This document shows positions 18,166-26,900 of a stretch of DNA of 59,261 nucleotides, piece by piece. Source of the DNA: Planctomycetota bacterium (GTDB taxonomy: Bacteria; Planctomycetota; MHYJ01; WSZJ01; JACPWG01). Location: NCBI GenBank assembly GCA_016197205.1, contig JACPWG010000070.1, positions 1 to 59,261 on the forward strand, read 5' to 3'. The notes under the pieces were generated by a model that had not been told where the DNA came from, searched no databases, and saw nothing but the letters and a program-made list of their open reading frames with translations. Positions within the stretch are counted from its first letter, which is position 1. Every line of letters begins with the position of its first letter. Both the position numbers and the translations under genes were made by a program.

Positions 18166-19362
18166 TCACTCGCCTTCGTGATGGTCGTCGTCGGGAACGA
18201 CCGGGCCTCCGCGCGCGGCCTCGAGACGGCTCTTCGCCTCGTAGATCCGCTCGAAATCGCGCTCCCCTTTCTTGAGGATGTCGCGATAGTCGGCCGCGTC
18301 CTGGGCCACGGGACCGCTCCCCTGCGCGAGCCGTTCCAAAATGGGCAGCGCGGCCTCACCGCCCACCTGGACCGCCGCGACGACCACCTGGCCGCGGACC
18401 GCGTCCGTCTCGCGGTCGTTCGCGAGCCCGTCGAGGACGCGCATGACCTCCGCGCGATGGGTGGCGGGCGCGTCGCCGAGTCGGCCGACGAGGGCGAGGC
18501 GCGTGTCTTCGCGGGTTTCGGTCTGGAGCGCGCGTACGACCGTGGGGAGCGTCGCGTCCGGGTCCTCGCGCACGCGAAGGCCGGAGGCCGCCTGCATGCG
18601 GACGTTGGGGTCCGTGTCGGACTGGAGCGCTTCGAGGAGGACGGGGGTCAGGAGTTTGGCCGCATCCGGATAGCGGCCGAGGTACGACCCGAGCGTCTCC
18701 ATCGCGGCACGGCGCACGTCGGCGGCGCCGTCCTGCCGGCCGACCTGCGCGAGGCCGCGGAGGCGCTCTTCCCCGAGCTCGTTCGCAAGGGCGAGAAAGA
18801 GGATCGACGTCGCGCGCGCCCGTTCGGAAGTGCCGGCGGCCGTGCTACGCTGGTAGAACGCCTGCACGACCTCGGGGGCCGCGCTGATCTCCGGGTCCAT
18901 GTCGCGGAGCAGGAGGACGAGCGTGTCGGCGGCGTTCGGGTCCGCCATGCCGTCCAACTCGGCGATGAGTTCGAGCGCGCGTTTCGCGTCGCTGCCGATC
19001 CACGCGCGGATGCCGGTGAGCGTCCCCTCGATGGCGTCGCCGTTCTGCTCTTTGAAGGCGGCCTCGAGGCGGACGAGCGCGGGTCGGGCGGCGGTCACGG
19101 GGGGTTGGGGCTCCTGCGGCCCGCCGAGTGCTTTCACATGGCGTGGGGGATGAAGCATCGTGGCGGTGGCTTTGGTTGGCTGCGTGCCTCCGAGGGCCGC
19201 GGCCGGGTCCGGGGCGGCGGGGGTGCGGTGGAGGATCTCCTCCGGGCCGTCGCCCGGCTGCGCGGTCGGTGGCGGCGTGGACGGGCGCAGCCCGCGTGCG
19301 AGCGCGAAGGCCGCGACGCCGATCGCGAGCGTGCCGAGCATGTAGAGAAGGGCGTTACGCAT
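18166..19362 (-). CDS. Membrane-anchored HEAT-repeat protein
   Basis: The ATG at 19362 is chosen because it begins directly with an N-terminal membrane helix (LLYMLGTLAIGVAAFALARG, residues 5-24); the longer open frame upstream looks non-coding. A Pro-rich linker leads to helical repeats of the HEAT type (about 130-370), such as DVRRAAMETLGSYLGRYPD, DPNVRMQAASGLRVRED, and EDTRLALVGRLGDAP. Such repeats bind proteins. The gene precedes the pseudokinase-like gene by only four bases, so the two products may work together at the membrane. The substrate is unknown. Confidence 0.75.
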   Translation of the reverse strand: MRNALLYMLGTLAIGVAAFALARGLRPSTPPPTAQPGDGPEEILHRTPAAPDPAAALGGTQPTKATATMLHPPRHVKALGGPQEPQPPVTAARPALVRLEAAFKEQNGDAIEGTLTGIRAWIGSDAKRALELIAELDGMADPNAADTLVLLLRDMDPEISAAPEVVQAFYQRSTAAGTSERARATSILFLALANELGEERLRGLAQVGRQDGAADVRRAAMETLGSYLGRYPDAAKLLTPVLLEALQSDTDPNVRMQAASGLRVREDPDATLPTVVRALQTETREDTRLALVGRLGDAPATHRAEVMRVLDGLANDRETDAVRGQVVVAAVQVGGEAALPILERLAQGSGPVAQDAADYRDILKKGERDFERIYEAKSRLEAARGGPVVPDDDHHEGE

Positions 19363-19477
19363 GGAGGTGTCCGCGGACAAGGCCGGGCCGGGAGCCTGGA
19401 AGCTGGATGCGGGCATGATAGCCTTGGCCGGGGGAGCTGTCAAGGAGGCCGGGAGCCTGGGCGCCGTTGTTGACTCC

Positions 19478-19507
19478 CGCGGCCCGCGAGTGCTAGACTG
19501 ACCCCGA
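19478..19507 (+). promoter_or_regulatory. Promoter of the Uma2 gene
   Basis: TTGACT and TAGACT are separated by 18 bp, with an extended -10 TGCTAGACT. The layout is the same as that of the promoter at 400-429. It lies about 35 bp before the Uma2 start, suggesting a short leader. Confidence 0.55.
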
Positions 19508-19539
19508 ATCGCCCTCCCTTTCCTCCTCGGGAGTCTCCC

Positions 19540-20187
19540 ATGTCCACCGCTCGTCTGGCCGGATGCGATTCGCTCGTCGTGCTCCACGACGTGAGCTGGC
19601 GCCTCTATGAATCACTGCTGCGCGAAGTCGGCGACCGACCCGTTCGTTTGACCTACGATCGGGGGGAGCTTGAGATCATGTCACCGTCACCCACGCACGA
19701 GCAGACCAAGAAGTTTCTCGGGCGGTTCATCGAAATCCTCACGCTCGAGCTGGACATCCCGATCCTGAGCGGCGGTTCTACGACGTTCCGACGTCGTGAC
19801 CTCAAGCGAGGGCTGGAACCCGACGAGTGCTACTACATCCAGAACGCCGGGCGCATCAAGCCTCATGCGAAGGTCGACCTCGTGAACGATCCGCCGCCGG
19901 ACCTGGCCGTGGAAGTGGACGTCAGGAACCGCTCGGTCGATCGACAAGGGATCTATGCCGCCCTGGGCGTTCCGGAACTGTGGCGGTGGACGGGGCGGCG
20001 TGTCGTGTTCGCGCGCCTTACGAAAGCGCGCGGCTACGAAGCGATCGCGAGCAGCCTCGCTTTTCCTTTTCTCTCTTCCGACACCGTCCAACGCTTTCTC
20101 GACCGGGCGTCGGATTTGAACGAAACCGCGCTCGTCCGGTCGTTCCGGGACTGGGTCCGAAAGGACGCCGCGCGCAGAAAACGCTAG
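19540..20187 (+). CDS. Uma2 family (DUF820) PD-(D/E)XK nuclease-like protein
   Basis: This 215-residue protein matches the Uma2 family: LTYDRGELEIMSPSPTHEQ near residue 30, then FRRRDLKRGLEPDECYYIQN, PPPDLAVEVDVRNRS and YAALGVPELWRW. The E-P-D-E and the D-L-A-V-E-V-D strand make up the PD-(D/E)XK-like site. The family is often multiplied in cyanobacteria and Planctomycetota; its biological role is not settled. It is transcribed alone, divergently from the HEAT gene. Confidence 0.88.
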   Translation: MSTARLAGCDSLVVLHDVSWRLYESLLREVGDRPVRLTYDRGELEIMSPSPTHEQTKKFLGRFIEILTLELDIPILSGGSTTFRRRDLKRGLEPDECYYIQNAGRIKPHAKVDLVNDPPPDLAVEVDVRNRSVDRQGIYAALGVPELWRWTGRRVVFARLTKARGYEAIASSLAFPFLSSDTVQRFLDRASDLNETALVRSFRDWVRKDAARRKR

Positions 20188-20238
20188 CGGCTCCACCGGA
20201 CGGCGGAGGTGGCCGGGGCACGCTTCGTGCGCAGCCCG

Positions 20239-21531
20239 CTACCGCAGTGGCGCCCCGCAGTTTCCGCAGAAGCGGCCTTTCTCGTCGGCCGCGCCGCAGC
20301 GGTGGCAGGCGACGCCGGTGGCGCCCGAGGCGCCTGCGTCGGCCGCGGGAGCGGGCGGAGGGGGCGGCACGACGGCGGCCGGGGGAGCGGGAGGCGGCGG
20401 GGGTGGAGGCGGGGCCGACGACGGGGTGGCTGCCGGTCCCGCGGATCCAGACGGCGCGGAACCGCCGGCCGACGCGTCCGGGGCGTTGGGGGCCGCGGGC
20501 TCGGACGAGACCTTGCTCCGGATCGTGTCCGCGATGTCGCTCACGCCGCTCGAGACCTTCTTGCCGAAGCCGCTCAGCACGCCCCAGAGGTCCTGCTCCG
20601 GGTTGGTCGGGGAGGCCTTCACGGCGCAGCCGCAGAAGCGGCAGATCTCGGCGGCCTCGGGGAGATGGGCGTCGCAATGCGGGCACACCACGCCCCCCTT
20701 GCGCTCGGCGCCGCGCGCGCGCCCGGCGAGGATATTCCGATACTCCGGGCAATCGGCCCAGCCGTGGACCTCCGCGGCCCGGACGACCGGGAAGGGATGC
20801 GTGCGCGAGACCCGCGCCAGGAAATCGTAGAGGCGATTCAACTCTTTCCCCTGGACGAGGGCCTCGTACTCCTTCGCCTGCTCCAGGAAGGCCTCGGCCG
20901 TGAGGCCGGAGAACACGGCCCGCGACCCGCCCGCGAGTTTCATGAGGACGTTCAAGACCACCTTTTCGTCCTGCACGCCGAGAAGGGCGGCGCGGTCGCA
21001 GGACAGCTCCGCCTTCCGCATCCATTCGAGCAGGGCGAAGCGCAGGCCGTGGATCGCGAAGGCGGCGAGCCCGAGGAGGTCGGCGAGGAAGGTCAGGAAG
21101 CGGGCGGTCATGAGGTAGAGGACGTGGCCGCACTTGATGTGTCCCAGCTCGTGCGCGAGGACCGCGAGCAGCTCCTCCTCGCTCATGAGGTCGACGAGCC
21201 CGGAGTGGATCACGATGATGGGGTGCTGGACGCCGGTCGCGTACGCGTTGACCAGGGGCTGCTGTTCGAGGAAGAGGTCGGGTCGGGGCATGTCGAGGAT
21301 GCGGGCGGCCTCGTCGATGAGCGCGTTCACCTGGGGCGCGCTCCTCGGGCCGACCTTCACCATGTCGGCCATGCACTCCATGCGGACGACGCGTTCGAAG
21401 CCGTACTCCATCATCTTGCGAATGGCGAAATTGATGAAAGGGACGCTCTTCACCGCCTCGAGGGCGGCGACGTCCGTGGGATGCTGGAAGGCGCCCGGCT
21501 CGAGGCCGGTGAGACGGATGCGTTCGGGCAT
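20239..21531 (-). CDS. M48-family zinc metallopeptidase with C-terminal zinc ribbons
   Basis: A 430-residue protein. The M48 catalytic motif HELGHIKCGH lies near residue 126, with the downstream third ligand in ELSCDRAAL near residue 180. A hydrophobic stretch between them (YLMTARFLTFLADLLGLAAF) may lie in or on the membrane. After the peptidase come a Cys4 ribbon (CPHCDAHL, CRFCG), a long Pro/Ala-rich linker and a last ribbon (CHRCG, CGNCG). ATG 21531 has GGGAGGGG upstream. Related HtpX-like enzymes act in membrane protein quality control. The divergent tetR starts 228 bp away. Confidence 0.87.
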   Translation of the reverse strand: MPERIRLTGLEPGAFQHPTDVAALEAVKSVPFINFAIRKMMEYGFERVVRMECMADMVKVGPRSAPQVNALIDEAARILDMPRPDLFLEQQPLVNAYATGVQHPIIVIHSGLVDLMSEEELLAVLAHELGHIKCGHVLYLMTARFLTFLADLLGLAAFAIHGLRFALLEWMRKAELSCDRAALLGVQDEKVVLNVLMKLAGGSRAVFSGLTAEAFLEQAKEYEALVQGKELNRLYDFLARVSRTHPFPVVRAAEVHGWADCPEYRNILAGRARGAERKGGVVCPHCDAHLPEAAEICRFCGCAVKASPTNPEQDLWGVLSGFGKKVSSGVSDIADTIRSKVSSEPAAPNAPDASAGGSAPSGSAGPAATPSSAPPPPPPPPAPPAAVVPPPPPAPAADAGASGATGVACHRCGAADEKGRFCGNCGAPLR

Positions 21532-21659
21532 GTGCCCCTCCCGAAATGCGGAACGGTCAGAGCCGGGAGCCGGCCCCGGGCCGCGCGAGACGGGCAAGCG
21601 AGGGGGGCCGGACGCGGGCCATTCTAGCCGCGCGCGCCGGCCGCTGCCATAGAAAACGC

Positions 21660-21688
21660 TTGACAGGGAAGCGGGCGTCGGAGAAAAT
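21660..21688 (+). promoter_or_regulatory. Promoter of the tetR-thiolase region
   Basis: TTGACA at 21660-21665 and GAAAAT at 21683-21688 are separated by the optimal 17 bp. The operator-like palindrome begins at the last base of the -10, so a bound repressor would block RNA polymerase. Confidence 0.65.
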
Positions 21689-21718
21689 GACCGCTAGTCA
21701 GTTACTGACCTATGGTCA
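21688..21718. promoter_or_regulatory. Operator-like palindrome for the TetR regulator
   Basis: The 31-bp sequence has dyad symmetry: outer arms TGACC and GGTCA flank the 13-bp core GTCAGTTACTGAC, each separated by four bases. The size and position, just after a -10 box and 40 bp before the tetR start, fit autoregulation by a dimeric TetR protein. Confidence 0.7.
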
Positions 21719-21758
21719 CGATCCGCGGGCGCGCCCGGCGCGACGCACGGGAGACGCG

Positions 21759-22505
21759 ATGGGGACGCTCGAACGCAGGACCCGGGAGAAGGACGCGAAG
21801 CGCCGCCGGATCCTGCGTGCCGCGATCCGGTGCTTCGCGCGGAGCGGCTACGACGCGACCTCCCTCGACGACGTCGCGCGCGCGGCCGAGGTCGCCAAGG
21901 GCACCGTCTACCTCTATTTCAAGAGCAAGGCGGATCTCTTCGGGTCCCTCCTGCTCCGCCACGGGTTCGAGCCGTTTGCGGCCGAGCTGGAAAGCCGCCT
22001 GTTGGGCTGCCGGGACGCCCGCGGCGCGCTCCGGGCCTTCGCGGGGTGTTTCCACGACCTCTGCCTGGCGGCCGAACGCGAGCTGTTCGAACTCTTTGTA
22101 AGGTTCGATCGCGGCGACCTCGATCGCGGCCTCTCCGACGAGTTGCGAGCGGAGACGCGGGAGCGACTGCGGAAGCTGCTCGCGGAGATCGCGGCCGTGG
22201 TCGATCGCGGTCGCGCCGCCGGGGAGATCCATGCGCCGGAGGGCCGCCGGGTCGCCCCGGTGCTCTGGGCGCTCTGCATCGGGGTGGCGCACCTGGCCAA
22301 GGGGAAGCCGGAGGCCGGCGGGGCGGTGCATGCGCGGCAGGTGCTGGAGGACGCGCTGACGTGCCTGCTGGACGGGATCGCGCGGCCTGCGGGGACCCAG
22401 CGGACCGAGAGGCGCGACCGGACCGGACGGACCGACCGGACGATGCGCGGGGGGGCGCCGGTGAAGCGCGGAAGAGTCGCGGTACGTATTTCAAATTCCA
22501 AATAG
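21759..22505 (+). CDS. TetR/AcrR family transcriptional regulator
   Basis: The 248-residue product has the TetR helix-turn-helix at residues 14-60 (RRRILRAAIRCFARSGYDAT, VARAAEVAKGTVYLYFKSK) and a helical ligand-binding domain. ATG 21759 is chosen for its GGGAG and for giving the standard N-terminus. The last 35 or so residues (RTERRDRTGRTDRT onwards) come from a GACCGGAC-type tandem stretch and an AT-rich word repeat, so they look like an added tail. Through the palindrome at 21688-21718 it probably represses itself and perhaps the downstream thiolase/DUF35 genes; an acyl-CoA ligand would suit that context. Confidence 0.88.
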   Translation: MGTLERRTREKDAKRRRILRAAIRCFARSGYDATSLDDVARAAEVAKGTVYLYFKSKADLFGSLLLRHGFEPFAAELESRLLGCRDARGALRAFAGCFHDLCLAAERELFELFVRFDRGDLDRGLSDELRAETRERLRKLLAEIAAVVDRGRAAGEIHAPEGRRVAPVLWALCIGVAHLAKGKPEAGGAVHARQVLEDALTCLLDGIARPAGTQRTERRDRTGRTDRTMRGGAPVKRGRVAVRISNSK

Positions 22506-22964
22506 CAAATTTCAAATGTCACATTGCAATGCAATGCGCGGCTCCTGCCGCCAAGGGACGACGGAACCACAGATTTCCCAGATGAACGACGATTTCACAG
22601 ATTCGCGAACCGTGTCACAACCGCCCAGTGGATTGCTCTTTCGGCAACAAATGTTCTTCAGCAGGCGATCGGTTGCGAGACCGAACCCGAGGGAACCGAA
22701 GGACGCGCTGAGACCGCTCCCTCACGGTCGCGGTTAGGATCGGCCGCGCTGGTCGATTCGTAGGCGTTTCGTCGATCGGTGTTCTCGGCATCTTCGGTGG
22801 CTCGTCCTTTTGGTTGCGGCCGGCGGCTGCGCTGTGAAATCCGTGGTTTCATTGGAGTTCGATTCCGCAGAAACCGACTGCGAGCAGACACGACTCGGCG
22901 AGCCGCGGGACCGAAATCTCAATTCTCAAATCCCAAGTCTCAATTCCCAAAAGCGGGGGAGCTC
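22506..22964. repeat. Repeat-filled gap between tetR and the DUF35/thiolase operon
   Basis: No gene is supported. The gap strings together AAATTTCAAAT words (22488-22520), CACAGATTTCCCAGATGA words (22564-22610), a copy of the palindromic GACCGCTCCCTCACGGTCGC repeat (22711-22735), a GTGAAATCCGTGGTTTC word (22834-22852) and TCTCAATTCTCAAATCCCAA words (22918-22952). The last run ends 12 bases before the DUF35 start. Confidence 0.75.
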
Positions 22965-23420
22965 ATGGACATTCCGGACGTGGAACCGGTGGCGGTCGAG
23001 GGCCGCATCCGGATTCCGTATCGCTGGCCCGCCGGCAAGGCGGGGGGGCGCTTCCTGGCGGCGCTTCGTGACGAGAGCCGGCTCCTTGGACAGCGCTGCC
23101 CGAAGTGCGCGCGCGTGGCGGTCCCGCCGCGCCCGCGGTGCCTCTCGTGCGGCGCGGTCGCGGACGAGTGGGTGCCGGTGGGCCCGGAAGGGGAGCTGGT
23201 CTCCTGGACGGTCGCGCGCGGCGGGCCGGCGCCGGTTGCCTGGGGGCTCGTGCGGCTGGACGGCGCGGACACGGGCGTCCTCCATCGACTCCTCGACGTC
23301 GCGCCCGAAGCGCTCAAGTCCGGCATGCGGATGCGCGCGGTCCTCGACGGCCGCCGCACCGGGCAGATCACCGACATCGCCGGCTTCGCGCCGGCGGGAG
23401 GCGCGACATGCAACCGGTAG
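22965..23420 (+). CDS. DUF35 OB-fold/zinc-ribbon protein (first)
   Basis: A 151-residue protein with a rubredoxin-like Cys4 ribbon (CPKCARVAVPPRPRCLSC near residues 45-62) followed by an OB-fold (ELVSWTVARGG onwards). DUF35 proteins are obligate partners of thiolase-like enzymes, contributing a CoA channel. ATG 22965 is chosen for GCGGGGGAG just upstream. It overlaps the first thiolase gene by 13 bp, so the two are translationally coupled and probably form a complex. Confidence 0.87.
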   Translation: MDIPDVEPVAVEGRIRIPYRWPAGKAGGRFLAALRDESRLLGQRCPKCARVAVPPRPRCLSCGAVADEWVPVGPEGELVSWTVARGGPAPVAWGLVRLDGADTGVLHRLLDVAPEALKSGMRMRAVLDGRRTGQITDIAGFAPAGGATCNR

Positions 23421-24508
23421 TCATACTCGGCGCCGCCCAGACCCGTCACGCGGCGCGCCGACCGGAGGCGAGCTACGCGGAGCTGGCGTTCGAGGTCGTC
23501 GCCGACGTCCTGGCGCGGACCGGCGTGGGCCACGACCGGATCGACACCGTGATCACGGCGTCCAGCGATTTCTGGGACGGCAGGACGATTTCCGACATGT
23601 CCGTGCAGGACGCGGTCGGGGCCGCGGGAAAGTCCGCGTCCAAGGTTTCGATGGACGGCGCCTTCGCGCTCGTGTACGGCGCGGCGCGCATCGCCTCAGG
23701 CGCCTACCGGACCTGCCTCGTGGTCGCCCACGGCAAGGCCTCGGAAGGGATGCCGCGCGCGATCGCGAGCGCGGCCTTCGACCCGATTTACGAACGACCG
23801 CTCGGACCGGACGACCGGGTCGCGCTCGGGCTCCAGGCGCGCCGCTTCCTTGACCTGCGGGGGTTGGGGGAAGAAGTCCTCGCCGAAGCGGCGGCGCAAG
23901 CTTGGACCGCGGCGGCGTCGAACCCGAATGCGGAGCGGCGCGAGGCCCGCACGGCCGTTCAAGTGTCGTCCGATGCTCTCGTGGCCGACCCGCTCAGGGG
24001 CAGCCAGCTCGCACCCGACTCGGACGGGGCCTGCGCGATCCTGCTCGCCGACGAACAGACCGCGGCGCAGGTCGCGGCGGCGAGCGGGCGAGAGGGCGGA
24101 AGCACGACCGTTCGGCTCGAGGGCTTCGGCCTCTCGACCGACATGCACGGGCTTGGCGATCGCGACCTCGGAACGGCCGGCGTCCTGCCGCGCGCCGCCC
24201 GCTCGGCCTACGAGCAGGCCGGCATCCACGAGCCGGGGCGGGAACTGGACGTGGCGGAGACGTACGATGCGTCGAGCGCGCAGACGCTCCTTTGGCGGGA
24301 AGGCCTCGGGCTTCCGCCGACCGGCGGTCCGGCCTGGAATCCTTCCGGGGGCGCGATGGGGGCGCAGCCGGGTTTCGCGACGGGGCTCGTGCGCGTAGCC
24401 GAGGTCTTCGAGCGACTGGCACGCGGCGAGGGGCGGACCGGTGTGGCGCACGGGATGACGGGCTTTGTCGGCCAGGCGCACTGCGTCTGGGTCTTGCGGA
24501 GGCGATAG
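23408..24508 (+). CDS. Thiolase-like protein lacking the catalytic Cys and His (first)
   Basis: The 366-residue protein has a thiolase fold of the SCPx/archaeal type (VILGAAQTRHA at the start, YGAARIASGAYRTCLVVAHG, and NPSGGAMGAQPGFATGLVRVAE near the end). At the site of the nucleophilic cysteine the sequence is SKVSMDGAFALVYG, with no Cys. The usual GHPxGATG reads AQPGFATG, so that His is Gln. In the H-D-x-F position it has ETYDASS, with Tyr. The same losses occur in the Ltp2-type retro-aldolases that work with DUF35 proteins, so a carbon-carbon lyase role is more likely than thiolysis. It overlaps the DUF35 gene before it. Confidence 0.8.
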   Translation: MQPVVILGAAQTRHAARRPEASYAELAFEVVADVLARTGVGHDRIDTVITASSDFWDGRTISDMSVQDAVGAAGKSASKVSMDGAFALVYGAARIASGAYRTCLVVAHGKASEGMPRAIASAAFDPIYERPLGPDDRVALGLQARRFLDLRGLGEEVLAEAAAQAWTAAASNPNAERREARTAVQVSSDALVADPLRGSQLAPDSDGACAILLADEQTAAQVAAASGREGGSTTVRLEGFGLSTDMHGLGDRDLGTAGVLPRAARSAYEQAGIHEPGRELDVAETYDASSAQTLLWREGLGLPPTGGPAWNPSGGAMGAQPGFATGLVRVAEVFERLARGEGRTGVAHGMTGFVGQAHCVWVLRRR

Positions 24509-24515
24509 AGAAGAC

Positions 24516-25670
24516 ATGGGAGAACGAGTTGCCATCGTCGGCGCGGGCCAGACGCTGCATCGGTCGCGCCGGCTCGACGTGAGCGCCCCGGAGCTGATCG
24601 ACGAGGCGGTCCAGGCCGCGCTGACGGATGCCGGGATGGGACCGGACGGGATCGATGCGATCGTGGTCGGCAACATGGAGCACTTCGAGGGGATCCACCT
24701 GTCCGACCTCTGGGCGGTCGAGGGCACCGGGGGCGTCGGGAAACCGCAACTCAAGATCGCGACCGGCGGGACGACGGGCTCGTCGCTCTCGCAGGCCGCC
24801 TACTATCTGGTCGCGTCCGGCGCTTTCCGCACGGTGCTGGCGGTCGGCTGGGAGCGGCTTTCGGACTCGGAAGGGGAGACGACGACCGGCATCGTCACGG
24901 CCTTCGATCCGATCTACGAGCGGCCCACGCTGGCGGGCGCGGTGAGCGGACTCGCGATCATGGCGTGCCAATATCAATCGAAGTACGGCACGCGGCCGGA
25001 AGACGCGGCGGAGGTCGTGATCCAGGCGCGGGAGAACGCGCTGCGGAACCCGCACGCGCACTTGCGCAAGCCGGTGACGACGGCGGAAGTGCTGGCATCC
25101 CCGATGCTGTCGACCCCGATGCGCTACCTCGACATGTGCCCGACCTCGGATGGCGCGGCCGCGGTGCTTTTCACGAGCCGGCCCGGCGACCGGAGCGCGG
25201 CCTGGGTGCGCGGGGTCTCGGGCGCGCACAACCACGTCTACTTGGGGGACGTCGCCGAAGGGGCCGCGTCCTTCCTCAACACGCTCACGATCGCGGCCGA
25301 GCGCGCGTACAAGCAGGCCGGCGTGACGAGTCCCCGCGAGCAGTTCGACGTCGTTGAGATGTACGAGCCGTGCACGTGGGCGGCGCTGGAGTGGGCGGAG
25401 TCGCTCGGCCTTTGCGCGAAGGGGCAGGCGGCGCGGCTGTGGGGGGAGGGGACCACGCGGCTGGACGGCGACCTCCCCGTGAATCCGTCAGGCGGCGTCC
25501 TGTGTACGAATCCGATCGGCGCGACGGGGCTGGTCCGGGTGGCGGAAGGGTCGCTTCAGGTGCGCGGGCGCGCGGGGGAGCGGCAGGTGGACGGCGCGCG
25601 ACTCGCGCTGACGACGGGGTTCGGCGGGTCGTTCTGGAGTGAGGTGATGATCCTCGGGAGGGACGCATGA
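24516..25670 (+). CDS. Thiolase-like protein lacking the catalytic Cys and His (second)
   Basis: This 384-residue paralogue begins VAIVGAGQTLHRS. The nucleophile region reads LKIATGGTTGSSLSQAAYYL with no Cys; the later motif reads NPSGGVLCTNPIGATG, with Asn for the catalytic His; and the H-x-A-F position is EMYEPCTW, with Tyr. It starts seven bases after the first thiolase stop, and its own stop overlaps the second DUF35 start (ATGA). Two different thiolase-like subunits each beside a DUF35 protein suggest a heteromeric enzyme, as for Ltp2/DUF35 aldolases or PhlACB-type acyltransferases. Substrate unknown. Confidence 0.8.
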   Translation: MGERVAIVGAGQTLHRSRRLDVSAPELIDEAVQAALTDAGMGPDGIDAIVVGNMEHFEGIHLSDLWAVEGTGGVGKPQLKIATGGTTGSSLSQAAYYLVASGAFRTVLAVGWERLSDSEGETTTGIVTAFDPIYERPTLAGAVSGLAIMACQYQSKYGTRPEDAAEVVIQARENALRNPHAHLRKPVTTAEVLASPMLSTPMRYLDMCPTSDGAAAVLFTSRPGDRSAAWVRGVSGAHNHVYLGDVAEGAASFLNTLTIAAERAYKQAGVTSPREQFDVVEMYEPCTWAALEWAESLGLCAKGQAARLWGEGTTRLDGDLPVNPSGGVLCTNPIGATGLVRVAEGSLQVRGRAGERQVDGARLALTTGFGGSFWSEVMILGRDA

Positions 25671-26125
25671 GCGAGCAGGATCCGATCGTCGTCCGGTGCA
25701 CGCCGGAGTTGACCTACCGCTACGCCGCCGGTCGCTACGGGAGCCGTTTCCTTCGGGGGCTGAAGGAGGGCCGGATCCTCGCGAGCCGGTGCCGTCGTTG
25801 CCCGCGTACGCTGGTTCCGCCGCGGATCGCGTGTACGGGGTGTTTCGGCCGGATGGAGGAGGTCGTCGAGGTGCCGCCCCGTGGCGAGCTGCTCGCCTAC
25901 ACGCAGGTCACGTTCCCGTTCCTCGACCCGTTCACGGGCGTGAAGCGACCCATTCCGTACTGCTACGGGATGGTCCGGTTCGAGGGGACGGACAACACGT
26001 TCCAGTATTTCCTCGCGGAGAAGAACCCCGCGAACCTGCGTGTGGGGCAGCGCGTGCGCGCGGTCTTCCGCGAGGAGCGCAAGGGGGAGATGGCGGACCT
26101 GGTGTGCCTGGAGGCGGCGGAGTAG
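25667..26125 (+). CDS. DUF35 OB-fold/zinc-ribbon protein (second)
   Basis: A 152-residue protein with CRRCPRTLVPPRIACTGC as Cys4 ribbon (about 42-59) and an OB-fold from ELLAYTQVTFPFLDPF. It overlaps the second thiolase gene by four bases and closes the operon. It is clearly paralogous to the protein at 22965, though only moderately similar, so each may pair with one thiolase-like subunit. A short A-run at 26126-26132 follows the stop. Confidence 0.87.
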   Translation: MSEQDPIVVRCTPELTYRYAAGRYGSRFLRGLKEGRILASRCRRCPRTLVPPRIACTGCFGRMEEVVEVPPRGELLAYTQVTFPFLDPFTGVKRPIPYCYGMVRFEGTDNTFQYFLAEKNPANLRVGQRVRAVFREERKGEMADLVCLEAAE

Positions 26126-26417
26126 AAAAAAAAGTTCATCGCGCGAAGGCGGCGCACTTCGCGGATTCGCCGCCGACCGATGGCTCCTGGGTCCACAGCC
26201 GTGCCGCCAGACGCGCCGCCTGAAGGCGGAACGACGAACGGCGGCTTCGGTCTGCCCGGACGGCGAGCGCACCTGGGCCGTGGGCGCCGGCGCCGCGTGG
26301 ACGAAATTCAGGCACGACTCCTGGGGGCGCGGGCCTCCGGCCCGCGCGACCCCGCGCCCGGTCTGCACGACGCCGCGAGGGCGGGGAGGATCGTGTCCGC
26401 AGTCGGTCAACGCGGCG
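26126..26417. other. Intergenic region with two repeat families
   Basis: This gap lies between convergent genes. It contains CCGCCTGAAGGCGGAACGAC (from 26216) and the second REP-like palindrome (26320-26347, listed separately). GCGTGGACGAAATTC just before the palindrome is shared with the copy near 44478. No gene seen. Confidence 0.6.
26320..26347 (+). repeat. REP-like palindrome, copy 2
   Basis: CCTGGGGGCGCGGGCCTCCG then GCCCGCGC, the full consensus. It lies 70 bp past the 3' end of the gene at 26418 (minus strand). Confidence 0.88.
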
Positions 26418-26900
26418 CTAGCCGCGCTTGCGCGCCGGGGACGTCGCCTTCACGTCGAGGAGGGACAGGGCCTCGGCGACGCCGTCGAGGATGCGGGCGA
26501 CGCGCTCCATGCGCATGTCGTGCTGCCGCTGACGCACGGCCTCTTCCTTCCGCCACTCCTCCACGGCCATCATGCGCCGATCCAGGCGCCGGATCTGCTC
26601 CTCGAGACGTTGGAGGATCACCCGGGTGGCTCTGGCATCCCCACGCGCCTCGTTGAGGATCCCGAGCAGCGCGCGTGTCCACGAGCCCTCGGACTTGGCG
26701 GCCGGGACGGCGGCCTCCGCCTCGCGAGCGCGGCGAGGCGGGGCGGGGCGTGGGGGTGCGGGCTTCGCCACGGCCGGCTTCGGGGCGGCCGGTTTCGGGG
26801 GCGCAGGTTTTGGCGCAGCGGGCTTCGGCGCCGCCGGCCGAGCCTGGGCGGGCCGCGCCGCCGGTTTCGGGGGGGCTTCCGGACGGACGAGTTCGCCCAT
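26418..26900 (-). CDS. Pro/Ala/Lys-rich coiled-coil protein, function unknown
   Basis: This 160-residue protein has two parts. Residues 10-58 are a low-complexity Pro-Ala-Lys repeat (units such as AAPKPAPPKP), of a kind that spans the periplasm or binds acidic surfaces in other proteins. Residues 75-150 are helical and likely coiled-coil (TRVILQRLEEQIRRLDRRMMAVEEW). There is no signal peptide. ATG 26900 has AGGAG ten bases upstream. Not recognised as a known family. Confidence 0.6.
   Translation of the reverse strand: MGELVRPEAPPKPAARPAQARPAAPKPAAPKPAPPKPAAPKPAVAKPAPPRPAPPRRAREAEAAVPAAKSEGSWTRALLGILNEARGDARATRVILQRLEEQIRRLDRRMMAVEEWRKEEAVRQRQHDMRMERVARILDGVAEALSLLDVKATSPARKRG

Noticed and set aside
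22506..22964. Possible small genes between tetR and DUF35
   Set aside because: The frames are translations of word repeats.
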